Below, in pieces: positions 1-6,714 of a DNA stretch of 22,834 nt. How positions within the stretch are numbered: the first letter of the stretch is position 1; each line of letters opens with the position of its first letter. Location: contig CBFIHZ010000047.1 of NCBI GenBank assembly GCA_965662545.1, positions 1-22,834 of the forward strand, in the 5' to 3' direction. The notes beneath the pieces are model-generated. The model ran no database searches. It saw only the letters and a list, made by a program, of their open reading frames with translations, and was not told the origin of the DNA. The DNA is from CPC320 sp002684375. Lineage in GTDB: Bacteria; Pseudomonadota; Alphaproteobacteria; Rhodobacterales; Rhodobacteraceae. The position numbers were made by a program, and so were the translations under genes.

Positions 1-148
1 TAAAGTTGGACACTGTTCAGCGGAACTCTGCTTGTGAAGTACGAAAATTTCCCAATCTATTTGCTGATATCATTCAGTGTTTCTTTGCTATTACACCAGT
101 ATAGAATGAATACATGTGAGAATGGGAAAGGGCTTGAAAAGACATAAC

Positions 149-481
149 TCAGCTTTCTAATGATCCTGAATTGATCGTCCATTCAATTAATTTCCCAGAG
201 ACCTCTTTTCCATAAAACATAACTAACAGAGTCCCATCAGGAAATGTTGCTGTATGTGTGCCGACCATAACACCGTCAGCTTCGTGTAAGATGTCCCAGT
301 TTCCAATGTGGCTAGGTCTATCGTCAGAGACACACCAATTCAGATGGTCCTCTTTGCTGTCCTTGCTGCCATGCCTAGGAGACTGGAAAGTAAAGGCATC
401 ATCTAACATTGATGCTAGAGGCTCCTTTGTTTTTTTTGTGAAAGTTTCGGTCCAAGCTTCCAGATACTCAATTGCCGCCAT
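149..481 (-). CDS. Small NTF2/SnoaL-like hypothetical protein
   Basis: A 110-residue soluble protein with no signal peptide or membrane segment. The layout resembles the SnoaL/NTF2-like alpha-beta cone fold: an N-terminal helix (YLEAWTETF), a segment near residues 25-35 like the usual 'LLADDFTFRSP' strand, and a closing stretch of alternating strands (GTHTATFPDGT, VMFYGK, GKLIEW). That is recognition by pattern, not by search, and no ligand or reaction can be given. The start is supported by an AAGGGA Shine-Dalgarno-like run about 10 bases upstream of the ATG. It lies 75 bases downstream of the secreted-protein gene on the same strand and could be co-transcribed with it. Its base composition is AT-richer than the biosynthetic genes later in the window, which fits accessory DNA. 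Confidence 0.55.
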   Translation of the reverse strand: MAAIEYLEAWTETFTKKTKEPLASMLDDAFTFQSPRHGSKDSKEDHLNWCVSDDRPSHIGNWDILHEADGVMVGTHTATFPDGTLLVMFYGKEVSGKLIEWTINSGSLES

Positions 482-556
482 TAGTTCATTCCCTTAGTTG
501 AATCGTTTAAACTTAAATAAGGCCGACCCAATTTAAGTTTGGTCAGAGTAACTATA

Positions 557-1024
557 TTATTTTATTGCTACACATTCATGCAATTTCTGAGTGTCGCTTA
601 TTCTTACAAGCGTTTTAAGATTGCATTTTCTTGGACCTGCATTGGCGTATTTTCCTGTGCCACCAACTAGATGGCCTGTACTACTTTTCTCAGCAACATT
701 CCATGATCCTGACCAAAGAGACACATCACCGTCTGGATCAATAGACTCACAAAACCAAACTCCAAATAAAGGTTTTTTTTCGTCAGATAGCACATTGCTT
801 AAATGGCATTTGGCAGAATTTGCTTTCGGCCATCCATCTGGTGCGTCAGTCCAATCCCAAAGGCTATCGTTCGTCGCATGATGGATATGCCCAGTTTTAC
901 CCTCCATCATCTCTTCACTAGTGATTGTGGAAAAGAATTTGTTTGAGAAAAGATCGTGGCCCTCTGCCAAAGACATAGCAGGTGATAAGGCGATTACAGT
1001 TAAAATTGCGAATACTCGTTTCAT
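557..1024 (-). CDS. Secreted hypothetical protein, possible allene-oxide-cyclase-like barrel
   Basis: A 155-residue protein with a clear Sec signal peptide: MKR, a hydrophobic core FAILTVIALSPA, then a likely signal peptidase I site after SLA near residue 20. The mature part is rich in Trp, Gly and Asp and has three cysteines (in AKCHL, WFCES and PRKCNL) plus one near the C-terminus (HECVAIK), so disulfides in the periplasm are plausible. The phrase GGTGKYANA near residues 120-130 resembles the 'GGTGxFxxAxG' turn of small beta-barrel proteins of the allene oxide cyclase/dirigent type; this is only a fold hint. An AAGGGG ribosome site precedes the ATG. The role is unknown. Confidence 0.6.
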   Translation of the reverse strand: MKRVFAILTVIALSPAMSLAEGHDLFSNKFFSTITSEEMMEGKTGHIHHATNDSLWDWTDAPDGWPKANSAKCHLSNVLSDEKKPLFGVWFCESIDPDGDVSLWSGSWNVAEKSSTGHLVGGTGKYANAGPRKCNLKTLVRISDTQKLHECVAIK

Positions 1025-1176
1025 AGTAGAACCCCTTCATTTGAGTAAGTTCTATTGTGTCTAAATTTGTGACAAAATAAATAGAAAAATTCTACTCAGT
1101 ATTTTTTTATAATCGGGGTCCTTAATTATCCGACCTTTGTATTGACGGGCTGATCGAATGCGATTCAGATTTTTGT

Positions 1177-1404
1177 ATGATCCGTCCGAATTTTCTCACT
1201 ACTGCAGATCGCCTTGAACTCTTGTCTTGCGTGAAGTACTGGCGTGAGGATCACAGGGTTGCGCGGCGCGCAAATGCGCTTTTGCTGCTGGATACTGGGA
1301 TGTCATGTTCCCAAATTGCAAAGGTTCTGTTTCTGGACGACGACACAGTGCGCAGCTGGCACAAGCAATATCTGGCTGAGGACTGGGAAACTATCGCCTA
1401 CGAT
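1177..1404 (+). pseudogene. IS630-family transposase, N-terminal stub
   Basis: The reading frame from ATG 1177 begins like an IS630-type transposase: an N-terminal helix-turn-helix with RRANALLLLDTGMSCSQIA and DDDTVRSWHKQYL, ending at ETIAYD, where the family normally continues with a Gly-rich linker. About residue 76 the homology stops and the last 8-9 codons (to the stop at 1431) are antisense IS3 sequence. The whole DDE catalytic domain is missing, so it cannot be an active transposase. The junction with the IS3 piece lies at about 1398-1404. I could not identify the left terminal repeat in the AT-rich DNA upstream. Confidence 0.75.
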
Positions 1405-1597
1405 GCCGTAGCGACCGTAGTCACGCGTTAACGCAATGATATCCTCGGTCAGACGCTCTTCGTCTGGTAAACCGCACGGTATCTTGCGCTGTGTCGATCG
1501 GTGTTGACCCAGTGTACGGCACGCCCTGCGTTCTGAGACGCCCAGAACCTCACGCACGTGCTCAATGCACCGACGGCGACGTGAAGGGCTTAGTAGT
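1404..1597 (-). pseudogene. IS3-family transposase OrfB, N-terminal fragment
   Basis: Directly after orfA, in the -1 frame, the minus strand reads LLSPSRRRRCIEHVREVLG, then SERRACRTLGQHRSTQRKIP and DEERLTEDIIALTRDYGRYG. This is the recognisable HTH_21-like N-terminus of IS3 OrfB. Intact members continue with a YRR segment and the rve integrase core; here the sequence changes after YGRYG into antisense IS630 sequence. About 64 residues survive and none of the catalytic residues remain. Confidence 0.8.
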
Positions 1598-1868
1598 TTC
1601 CCCCTGCGGCCTCGGTCAGGATCATCTTATCAAGTGTCAGATCAGACACTGCCCGCCTCAAACGCGTGTTCTCAGCCTCAAGCAGCTTCAATCTCTTCAG
1701 CTGATCGCGGCTCATGCCGCCATACTCTTTACGCCAGCGATAATATGTCTGAACTGTAACACCAATCTGGCGAACAGCATCTGCCAAAGGCTTACCTTGG
1801 CCTTGTAGAACTTCAACCTGGCGAAGCTTCAGTACAATGTCTTCTGGTTTCTCTCGTTTGCCACCCAT
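1590..1868 (-). CDS. IS3-family transposase OrfA
   Basis: A 92-residue OrfA: an N-terminal helix-turn-helix (EDIVLKLRQVEVLQGQG, then DAVRQIGVTVQTYYRWRKEYGG) followed by the leucine-rich coiled segment (LKRLKLLEAENTRLRRAVSDL) and the usual end EAAGGNY. In intact elements OrfA binds the terminal repeats, and a -1 frameshift near its end yields the OrfAB transposase. Here the orfB frame does begin in the overlapping -1 frame at the end of orfA but is cut short. The OrfA frame itself looks complete, with ATG preceded by AGGAGG, yet it cannot act without an OrfB supplied in trans. Confidence 0.8.
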   Translation of the reverse strand: MGGKREKPEDIVLKLRQVEVLQGQGKPLADAVRQIGVTVQTYYRWRKEYGGMSRDQLKRLKLLEAENTRLRRAVSDLTLDKMILTEAAGGNY

Positions 1869-1922
1869 TCTTGGTCCTCCTTTAATAGGGATATACGTAT
1901 CCCAGTGGGTGGGCCACTTTCA

Positions 1923-2113
1923 GGGGGCTATTCCAACTCAACCCCCGCGCCTCAAAAGCCACGGCAAACAGGCCAGCCCCCCTTCTTCGAGCGGGGCCGC
2001 GGTCCATGGGCCGCGGGCAAAGGAGTTGGGTGCTTGGAGAGAGCATCTGAGGGTTTTGTTAATGTGTAATGAAGTCTTATTTACTCTAGGTGCGGCATGC
2101 ATGGTAAAACAGA
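1923..2113. other. GC-rich spacer between IS fragments
   Basis: About 190 bases between the outer end of the IS3 fragment and the opposite-facing orfB tail. The first half is noticeably GC-rich compared with its surroundings, with C-runs and a near-perfect palindrome at 1997-2016; the second half is AT-richer. I recognise no gene or transposon end in it, and the reading frame open across it shows no family resemblance. Confidence 0.4.
1997..2016. repeat. GC-rich near-palindrome
   Basis: Twenty bases consisting of CCGCGG, an eight-base centre containing CCATGG, and CCGCGG again. Reversal-complement gives the same sequence except for the pair next to the central CCATGG. It could form a short cruciform or hairpin, but no T-run follows, so it is not a standard intrinsic terminator. 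Function unknown. Confidence 0.45.
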
Positions 2114-2242
2114 TATAATGAACGCTTCAACGGAGCACTCAGACGAGAGGTCCTTAACGCCGAATGGTTCCACAGCAATAAACAAGCTCAGGTCGCAATC
2201 AATGCCTGGCTGAGGCAATACAATCAAATCAAACCTTATTAA
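2114..2242 (+). pseudogene. IS3-family transposase OrfB, C-terminal fragment
   Basis: This stretch reads YNERFNGALRREVLNAEWFH, then SNKQAQVAINAWLRQYNQIK and PY before TAA. That is the end of an IS3 OrfB integrase core, including the final catalytic-Glu region (ERFNG...R.E.LN.EWF) and the AWLRxYNxxRP tail. The family usually continues with a Gln-Ala-Leu-Gly-type tail. Here TAA stands where CAA (Gln) would fit, and the next codons read Ala-Ser-Arg, so the stop looks like a nonsense change. Just upstream, one T seems to be missing where the family would read Asp-Tyr-Asn, which shifts the frame. IS30 begins a few bases after the stop. Confidence 0.75.
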
Positions 2243-2246
2243 GCAT

Positions 2247-2271
2247 CGCGGATTCAACTCGCCAGTGCAAC
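2247..2271 (+). repeat. IS30 left terminal inverted repeat
   Basis: Outer part CGCGGATTCAACT, inner part GCCAGTGCAAC. It pairs with the repeat at 3294-3318 over 25 bases with two differences (positions 14 and 20 counted from the outside). Confidence 0.85.
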
Positions 2272-2342
2272 TTTACCCACGGTATGATGCGTGAGGCAGC
2301 GATGCCCAAGTGCTTCTCACCGTCGAAAGTAAAGGAACACGA

Positions 2343-3311
2343 ATGCGCGCCTATCACCGCCTCACTGAGGGTGAGCGTAACCAAGTTTATGCATTGAAGA
2401 AAGCTGGATTGACGCAATGCGCCATTGCGGATCAGATCTGCGTCAACAAATCGACGATTTGCCGGGAGCTTAAGCGTAACGCAGGTCTGCGCGGATATCG
2501 CCCCAAGCAGGCGCATCGTCTGGCTTGTGCACGGCAGTCACAAATTCGCCGGACCCGTATCTCGGATACGACGTGGACTGGAGTTGAAAAGATGATCCGC
2601 GAAGACTGGAGCCCTGAGCAAATCACGGGTCATCTGAAAGATATTGGTGAGCCAGGCGTCAGCCCCGAGTGGATCTACCAGCGTATTTATGCAGATAAGA
2701 GCAACGGTGGCGACCTTCACACCCGCCTGAGGTGTCAAAAACAACGGCGCAAGCGCTATGGCAGTATCGAGCGGCGCGGCCAAATCAAGAATAGAGTATC
2801 CATTGAAAAACGTCCTGCAATCGTAGACTTACGCAGCCGCGTCGGGGATTGGGAGGCTGATACCGTGATCGGCAAACAGGGACACTCAGTCCTTGTAACA
2901 CTTGTTGAGCGCAAGACGCGATTTACCGTTGCCATCAAGGCCGTCAATAAAACAGCGCGGGCTGTCACGGATGCGATCTGTGATCACCTGAAGCCCTATC
3001 AGGGAAGGGTTCTCACCTTGACCTACGACAATGGCAGAGAATTTGCTTACCATGAAGAGATCGCCCGAGAGCTGACGGCTGAGGGTTTCTTTGCTCACCC
3101 CTATCACTCTTGGGAGAGGGGCCTCAACGAAAACACCAATGGCCTGATCCGCCAATACATCCCAAAGGGAAAAGACATTGATCATCTGAGTGATGAAGAC
3201 GTTGCTGAGATCATCGAGAAGATTAACAAGCGGCCCAGAAAATGCCTTGGCTTTAAAACGCCAAATCAGCTATTCTTACAGCATCACCAGCTTGTTGCGC
3301 TGGCAAGTTGA
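2343..3311 (+). CDS. IS30-family transposase
   Basis: A 322-residue DDE transposase that cuts and joins the ends of its own element. Start chosen at ATG 2343 because AAAGGAAC lies about 8 bases upstream and IS30 proteins typically begin 'MxxYxxLTEGER'; the frame is open 11 codons further up, to a GTG. Domains: N-terminal HTH_38 (residues about 1-50, LTEGERNQVYALKKAG, NKSTICRELKRN) and integrase core (about 165-315). The catalytic triad is visible as D173 (DWEADTV), D229 (TYDNGREF) and E263 (LNENTNGLIRQY), with the 33-residue D-E spacing expected for the family. The conserved KRPRKCLGFKTPNQLF C-terminal block is present. No frameshift or stop interrupts it, so it may be active. Confidence 0.93.
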   Translation: MRAYHRLTEGERNQVYALKKAGLTQCAIADQICVNKSTICRELKRNAGLRGYRPKQAHRLACARQSQIRRTRISDTTWTGVEKMIREDWSPEQITGHLKDIGEPGVSPEWIYQRIYADKSNGGDLHTRLRCQKQRRKRYGSIERRGQIKNRVSIEKRPAIVDLRSRVGDWEADTVIGKQGHSVLVTLVERKTRFTVAIKAVNKTARAVTDAICDHLKPYQGRVLTLTYDNGREFAYHEEIARELTAEGFFAHPYHSWERGLNENTNGLIRQYIPKGKDIDHLSDEDVAEIIEKINKRPRKCLGFKTPNQLFLQHHQLVALAS

Positions 3312-3318
3312 ATCCGCG
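3294..3318 (-). repeat. IS30 right terminal inverted repeat
   Basis: Reverse complement of the left repeat with two mismatches. The transposase stop codon (3309-3311) falls inside it. Confidence 0.85.
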
Positions 3319-3551
3319 CAATACGCATGACCAAGCTCGGCAGAGATAAGGCGCTTGGAAAATCACTTCTAGGACCCGTCAAAGCGTACGTTAAATTGCA
3401 AGGTACAGAGTTTGAATATTTGCCCGTACGGGGTCGTGAGCCCACTTCTTTGCAGTTTGAGTGGTCTGCATGGTACAAGGCTCGACTCCATGAATATGGG
3501 AACCCAAAACTGACAACTTTTTTGTTTAAGCCGTGCTGTCTCAATGCCTAA
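3312..3551 (+). pseudogene. Possible gene tail truncated by IS30
   Basis: Immediately after the IS30 stop, a plus-strand frame stays open from inside the terminal repeat to a stop at 3549-3551. From ATG 3327 it gives 74 residues (TKLGRDKALGKSLLGPVKAY, then EFEYLPVRGREPTSLQFEW), with codon choice that looks protein-like. There is no ribosome site before the ATG. The simplest reading is the 3' end of a gene whose 5' part lay to the left before IS30 or older IS elements arrived; I recognise no family. It could also be a chance frame, since the opposite strand is open too. Confidence 0.25.
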
Positions 3552-3625
3552 GGTAATTTACTTCGCAATCAATCGTTTTAGTAACCTCGAGTTATCGCGT
3601 TCTGCCTTGCAAATTCCGGCATTTT

Positions 3626-3985
3626 TTAGAACTCAATTCTTGCAACGACGGCACCGGTATATGTCGTGGTTTTGGGAGCTAATTTTTTTCGATAAGGCAG
3701 GATGTATTTCTCTGCAAATCGATCCAGTATCAGTATGTCTTCAGGCTTTTCAAAAGCCCAAGTAACACTCATTATCTTAGGAGACTGGTCACTCTTCATT
3801 ATTTCAACTTTGGCCGAACCAATAACGTCTTTTGCCAGAGGTAAATTTTTTTCGAGGACCATGATGAACATGTTGCACTCCTCTTCAGACTCAAATTCGT
3901 TAACGATTGTGCGTCTCAAATCCACCGATCTCTCCAATTCACTATCATTCGAAGCTTTATTGTGACTCTGGTTACAGAAAACCAA
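3626..3985 (-). CDS. Small hypothetical protein, possibly ABM-like
   Basis: A frame of up to 119 residues, from a TTG at 3985. Residues 25-119 alternate strand-helix-strand (RRTIVNEFESEEECNMF, then KVEIMKSD, IMSVTWAFEKPEDIL, TYTGAVVARIEF), like the dimeric alpha-beta barrel of antibiotic-biosynthesis-monooxygenase (ABM)-type proteins, but without a motif that fixes a reaction. The start is doubtful. TTG 3985 has no clear ribosome site, while an internal ATG (MFIMVL, near 3868) has an AGGAG about 6 bases before it, though using that start would lose the first strand of the fold. Flanked by IS debris on one side and AT-rich non-coding DNA on the other. Confidence 0.45.
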   Translation of the reverse strand: MVFCNQSHNKASNDSELERSVDLRRTIVNEFESEEECNMFIMVLEKNLPLAKDVIGSAKVEIMKSDQSPKIMSVTWAFEKPEDILILDRFAEKYILPYRKKLAPKTTTYTGAVVARIEF

Positions 3986-4840
3986 TATTCAAAACAAATA
4001 ATTAAAACTTTCGTTGAGATTTTAAAGCTTCTTGCGTGACTATATCTTGCTTCAATCAGTTCTGCCGGTGAAGAAAATACCAGCATCCGTACTGCTATTC
4101 CGGCTCGCAGGGGGAGACCCTTTAAACAAAAGTCAATGTCAAATATTAGAAGAATTTTACGACACGCTGGCAGAAAGCGCTTGCTGGACCCAAACGAGCG
4201 CGTTCCCTGATAGAGGATGATAATATGATAATTTTCATATGGAGCATGGCCGTGTTTGAGGACGCCTTATTGTTTCGGACCTTGCTCTGGAATCAAAATA
4301 GCATAATCTAAACCTCAATCTGTTGGGTCGCATTCCATCACCGGTGCTCTGGTATCATCATTTTCTTTTGACTCATCGAGGTCATAATTTTATTTCGATA
4401 CTTAAGTAAGATATTTTTGGAGTTTCCTGCAATTTGCAAATCGACCATTCGACGTGTGCTTCAAAAAAGGCATTCCTAATGTAACACCATGCTCATCAAT
4501 CAGCGCTTTAAACAGTATAAGAAGGTTTTTTTAGTAATTCATATAGTACCTTCCAATACATTAATTTGCGGATAAATTTATAATGTTTAAAGGTTTCCCA
4601 ATTCAATTTCTCACTGATTTTTTGAAAACTATTTCTGGGAAATTTGTTTCAACTTTTCGCGAGTAAATTTGGTTAAATGGTTTATTCCGAAAATCATCTG
4701 ATGGTGTGGAAAGTTGTCGTGTGCAAAGACGGTAAAAGCCCAAAGTAAAAAATGTCAGAATAAACTCATGTGCACCACATATTTTAAAAACTTAAGACTT
4801 TTGATCGACACATCTGGATGAAGGCACATGTTTTTAACAA
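3986..4840. other. AT-rich region without a convincing gene
   Basis: About 850 bases. The only longer frame (plus strand 4032-4220, 62 codons) has no ribosome site and no family resemblance. A short minus-strand run around 4410-4540 (ALIDEHGVTLGMPFLKH) reads like protein but is stopped on both sides, so it is at best a remnant. I see no tRNA, CRISPR or transposon end. The composition is clearly lower in GC than the biosynthetic half of the window. Confidence 0.5.
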
Positions 4841-4864
4841 ATAAAAAGCCCGGAATTTCTGGGC
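4841..4864 (-). terminator. Intrinsic terminator for minus-strand genes
   Basis: Read on the minus strand: GCCCAGA, a 3-base loop, TCCGGGC, then TTTTTATTTG. The 7-base-pair stem contains one G-T pair and the T-run follows at once, the classic Rho-independent form. It lies about 110 bases beyond the stop at 4973 and indicates that the genes at 4973-5862 are transcribed leftwards. Confidence 0.75.
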
Positions 4865-4972
4865 GAATATATGTTCGGGTGTCCAAAAGATTTCTTTACA
4901 AATTTGGTGAAATTATACGACATTTTGAGTGGTGTGAAAATCTGCAACCCGCGAATGATGGTTCTGACTGAT

Positions 4973-5317
4973 CTAGTTGGACAAGGTGTCCTGAGTATTC
5001 TGTTCAATCGCCGCGACGTAAATCAGCGCGTCGCCGTCTGCCTGATTGGCTTTGAAAGCTTTAAGCGAAATGTTGCACAGACCATCGGGTGGGATTGCCT
5101 CGGTCTTAGCGCTCGGTATTTCTTGGACCCACCGGTACAGTACATGTTGATTTTCTATCGGATGGGCTTGTGGATGTCTAAACGGCATTGGGTCGGTCCG
5201 AAAGCCGGGCCAAGTCGGGTGGGGAAGGCTTACCGCGATCTGGTCACACAAAATGTTGCATCCTGAGCAAGGTTCGGGTGGGTTGTAAGCTTGGTGGGTC
5301 CGAACCGTTTGTGACAT
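4973..5317 (-). CDS. Hypothetical protein downstream of methyltransferase
   Basis: Up to 114 residues. The last ~85 (from TWPGFRTDPMPFRHPQAHP through VLYRWVQEIPSAKTEAIPP to NQADGDALIYVAAIEQN) look like a real conserved protein with normal codon use, but I cannot name the family. From ATG 5317 the gene would overlap the methyltransferase by 88 bases, and the N-terminal ~28 residues are Cys/Pro-rich and atypical. A shorter start at the ATG near 5191 would give 72 residues without overlap; neither has a strong ribosome site. A decayed 5' end is also possible. Strand choice is supported by the minus-strand terminator at 4841-4864. The plus-strand frame across the same DNA is taken as a shadow. 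Confidence 0.5.
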   Translation of the reverse strand: MSQTVRTHQAYNPPEPCSGCNILCDQIAVSLPHPTWPGFRTDPMPFRHPQAHPIENQHVLYRWVQEIPSAKTEAIPPDGLCNISLKAFKANQADGDALIYVAAIEQNTQDTLSN

Positions 5318-5862
5318 AGTTCTAAAATATTTCTGGGCTGGGCATAGTAGATACTGTCATGAGCGATCTGGGCCTTCGGTGCGATTTGAAGGTTGAAAAT
5401 CATCCTATGAATGGTTTTTTCCCAACATTTTTGCAAGCAATTGATGACGTAATCTTCCCAGACTGTCAGCTGGCGGGTGGCGGCTAAGTTATAGGTTCCC
5501 GACATGATAACGCAGTCGGTTGCCTCTTTGGGATATGTGCCGAGGGCAAAGCGAAATCGTGGGCTTTTATTCTTTGTTTGACATTCCTGAATCAATTCCG
5601 GGCTGATATCATAGCCTCTATAGGCAATATGATCAAAGCGTTCCTCAGCCACCAAATAGTCTGCCAAAGCCCCATATCCACAGCCGATGTCGGCCAGGGT
5701 GATGTTGCGGGGTGGTGTGGCTTTAGGCATGGCATTCAAAATAAGATCAAATCTTTGATACTGCCGGGCCTTGGTCAGCCAAAAGCTGCCTTTTGGCGTG
5801 GCACCATATTCCTGATACCGTTTCCAATAGGTCTGACTTAAGCTTTTTTTGAAGGCCGCGTT
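5230..5862 (-). CDS. Class I SAM-dependent methyltransferase (5' end in gap)
   Basis: The visible 210 residues run unbroken from the edge of the N-run (AAFKKSLSQTYWKRYQEYG, GSFWLTKARQYQRFDLIL) into the Rossmann methyltransferase core. The start codon is lost in the gap, so the in-frame TTG/ATG near 5730-5740 should not be taken as the start. Motif I is ADIGCGYGALADYL (visible residues 57-70), the glycine-rich S-adenosylmethionine loop; an acidic residue after strand 2 is seen in YRGYDISPELI, and a later strand in DCVIMSGTYNL. The C-terminus ends FGPTKLTTHPNLAQDATFCV with a small tail. The methyl acceptor cannot be deduced. It overlaps the downstream hypothetical frame and shares its terminator. 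Confidence 0.8.
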   Translation of the reverse strand, partial: NAAFKKSLSQTYWKRYQEYGATPKGSFWLTKARQYQRFDLILNAMPKATPPRNITLADIGCGYGALADYLVAEERFDHIAYRGYDISPELIQECQTKNKSPRFRFALGTYPKEATDCVIMSGTYNLAATRQLTVWEDYVINCLQKCWEKTIHRMIFNLQIAPKAQIAHDSIYYAQPRNILELCHKRFGPTKLTTHPNLAQDATFCVTRSR

Positions 5863-5962
5863 NNNNNNNNNNNNNNNNNNNNNNNNNNNNNNNNNNNNNN
5901 NNNNNNNNNNNNNNNNNNNNNNNNNNNNNNNNNNNNNNNNNNNNNNNNNNNNNNNNNNNNNN
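5863..5962. other. Assembly gap of 100 N
   Basis: Exactly 100 unknown bases, the conventional filler for a scaffold join of unknown size. It removes the starts of two divergent genes and any shared promoter. The true distance, and even the adjacency of the two sides, is uncertain. Confidence 0.98.
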
Positions 5963-6361
5963 AAACTGCCCTACATGTTTATCAGCGACGAGCCGGTGTA
6001 TCTATCGCAAGTGCCGCCGTTTCTTGATTATCAAGATTCAGAGCCAATTCCCGGTACTTTGTTTGGTGGTCGTTTTCCGATCGATGTTTGGCCGCGGCCC
6101 TTGATGTGGGCTTTTGAATGGCACAACATCAAAAAGCCAATTCGCCTTAAACGCGGGCAGCCGTTATTTTACTGCCAATTCGAATTGGACAATCCTGAAC
6201 GGCAGTTTCAAGTGTTTGAGGCCGAACGTACCCCCGAATTGCAAGAGTATTGCAAAATGATCACCGGCGCGGTGAATTATGTCAATCAAACGTTCAGCCT
6301 GTTCAAACGGGCTGCCGAAGTGCGCCCGTCACAGTTGCTGGTAAAGAAGGAAAAAAGATAA
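5963..6361 (+). CDS. Conserved hypothetical protein (5' end in gap)
   Basis: The last 132 residues of a soluble protein whose start lies in the gap. Landmarks are KLPYMFISDEPVYLSQVPPF, GTLFGGRFPIDVWPRPLMWA, FEWHNIKKPIRLKRGQPLFY, and a helical end ERTPELQEYCKMITGAVNYV. The dense Trp/Pro/Gly pattern and 'LKRGQPLFYCQFE' suggest a cupin-like or jelly-roll beta fold ending in a helix; this is a guess from pattern. I have a sense of related uncharacterised proteins in marine bacteria but cannot name a family. It faces away from the methyltransferase, so a divergent promoter may be hidden in the gap. Confidence 0.65.
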   Translation, partial: KLPYMFISDEPVYLSQVPPFLDYQDSEPIPGTLFGGRFPIDVWPRPLMWAFEWHNIKKPIRLKRGQPLFYCQFELDNPERQFQVFEAERTPELQEYCKMITGAVNYVNQTFSLFKRAAEVRPSQLLVKKEKR

Positions 6362-6714
6362 GGCAGGATTTGGATCACGATCTTTTTGCGACTGCTGTGC
6401 TCGGTGTCAGTAAGGCTTGACCGAGTGATAGCCTAACCGATTTGATCAATGGCAGCTATGCCCGTTGGTATTTCTTCAAGCGATCACCGCGTCACAGTTC
6501 TGATGGCAGAAGAATGCCAGAATGGCGTACTCGGGTTCTGTGGCTGCTTTCCATTCGATTTGTGGTATCCGAAGCTGCTTTTCTATTTTTGTCGTAAAAT
6601 TTGTTTTCAATGAAATGTTCTAAATTTACCGCGGTGTCGGGATTAATTTATCAGGTTTAATTTCAGACAGATAGCTGTCTTGCAGTATGGTGAAACAGGC
6701 GGCAGACTGTTAAT
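6362..6714. other. Intergenic region before the sialic acid cluster
   Basis: About 350 bases with no convincing gene. It contains a short perfect inverted repeat, AGACAG-atag-CTGTCT (6665-6680), about 35 bases before the first gene of the cluster, which could be an operator but could also be chance. The promoter of the 6715-12538 transcript is expected here; I see no strong -35/-10 pair. Confidence 0.4.

Larger units (their letters stand above)
1404..1922 (-). mobile_element. Truncated IS3-family element (5' half)
   Basis: On the minus strand this holds the upstream end, all of orfA and the first part of orfB of an IS3-family element. The outer end is placed at about 1922 because the minus strand there begins TGAAAGTGGCCCACCC, consistent with the TG...CA termini of the family; orfA follows about 53 bases later behind an AGGAGG ribosome site. 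The element breaks off inside orfB at about 1404, where it is fused to an IS630 stub, so the catalytic DDE region and the other end are missing here. A matching orfB tail lies in opposite orientation at 2114-2242 and may be the lost part. Confidence 0.7.
2247..3318 (+). mobile_element. Complete IS30-family insertion sequence
   Basis: An element of about 1.07 kb bounded by 25-base terminal inverted repeats (2247-2271 and 3294-3318) with two mismatches and carrying one full-length transposase. As is common in the family, the transposase stop codon lies inside the right repeat. It sits directly beside an IS3 orfB tail, so it probably inserted into or next to older IS debris. I could not identify a convincing short target duplication: the bases outside the repeats on each side do not match clearly, which may reflect decay or uncertainty of one or two bases in the exact ends. 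Confidence 0.85.

Noticed and set aside
4032..4220. Plus-strand 62-codon frame in AT-rich DNA
   Set aside because: No ribosome site, no recognisable sequence, and surrounded by non-coding DNA.
4410..4540. Minus-strand protein-like run containing ALIDEHGVTLGMPFLKH
   Set aside because: About 42 codons between stops with no start or ribosome site; could be a gene remnant but there is not enough to call.
4871..5266. Plus-strand open frame of 131 codons
   Set aside because: It lies antisense to a frame with better protein character and to the methyltransferase end, and the terminator at 4841-4864 points to leftward transcription.
6665..6680. AGACAG/CTGTCT inverted repeat as a defined operator
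   Set aside because: Six-base arms are too short to distinguish from chance and no matching regulator gene is nearby.
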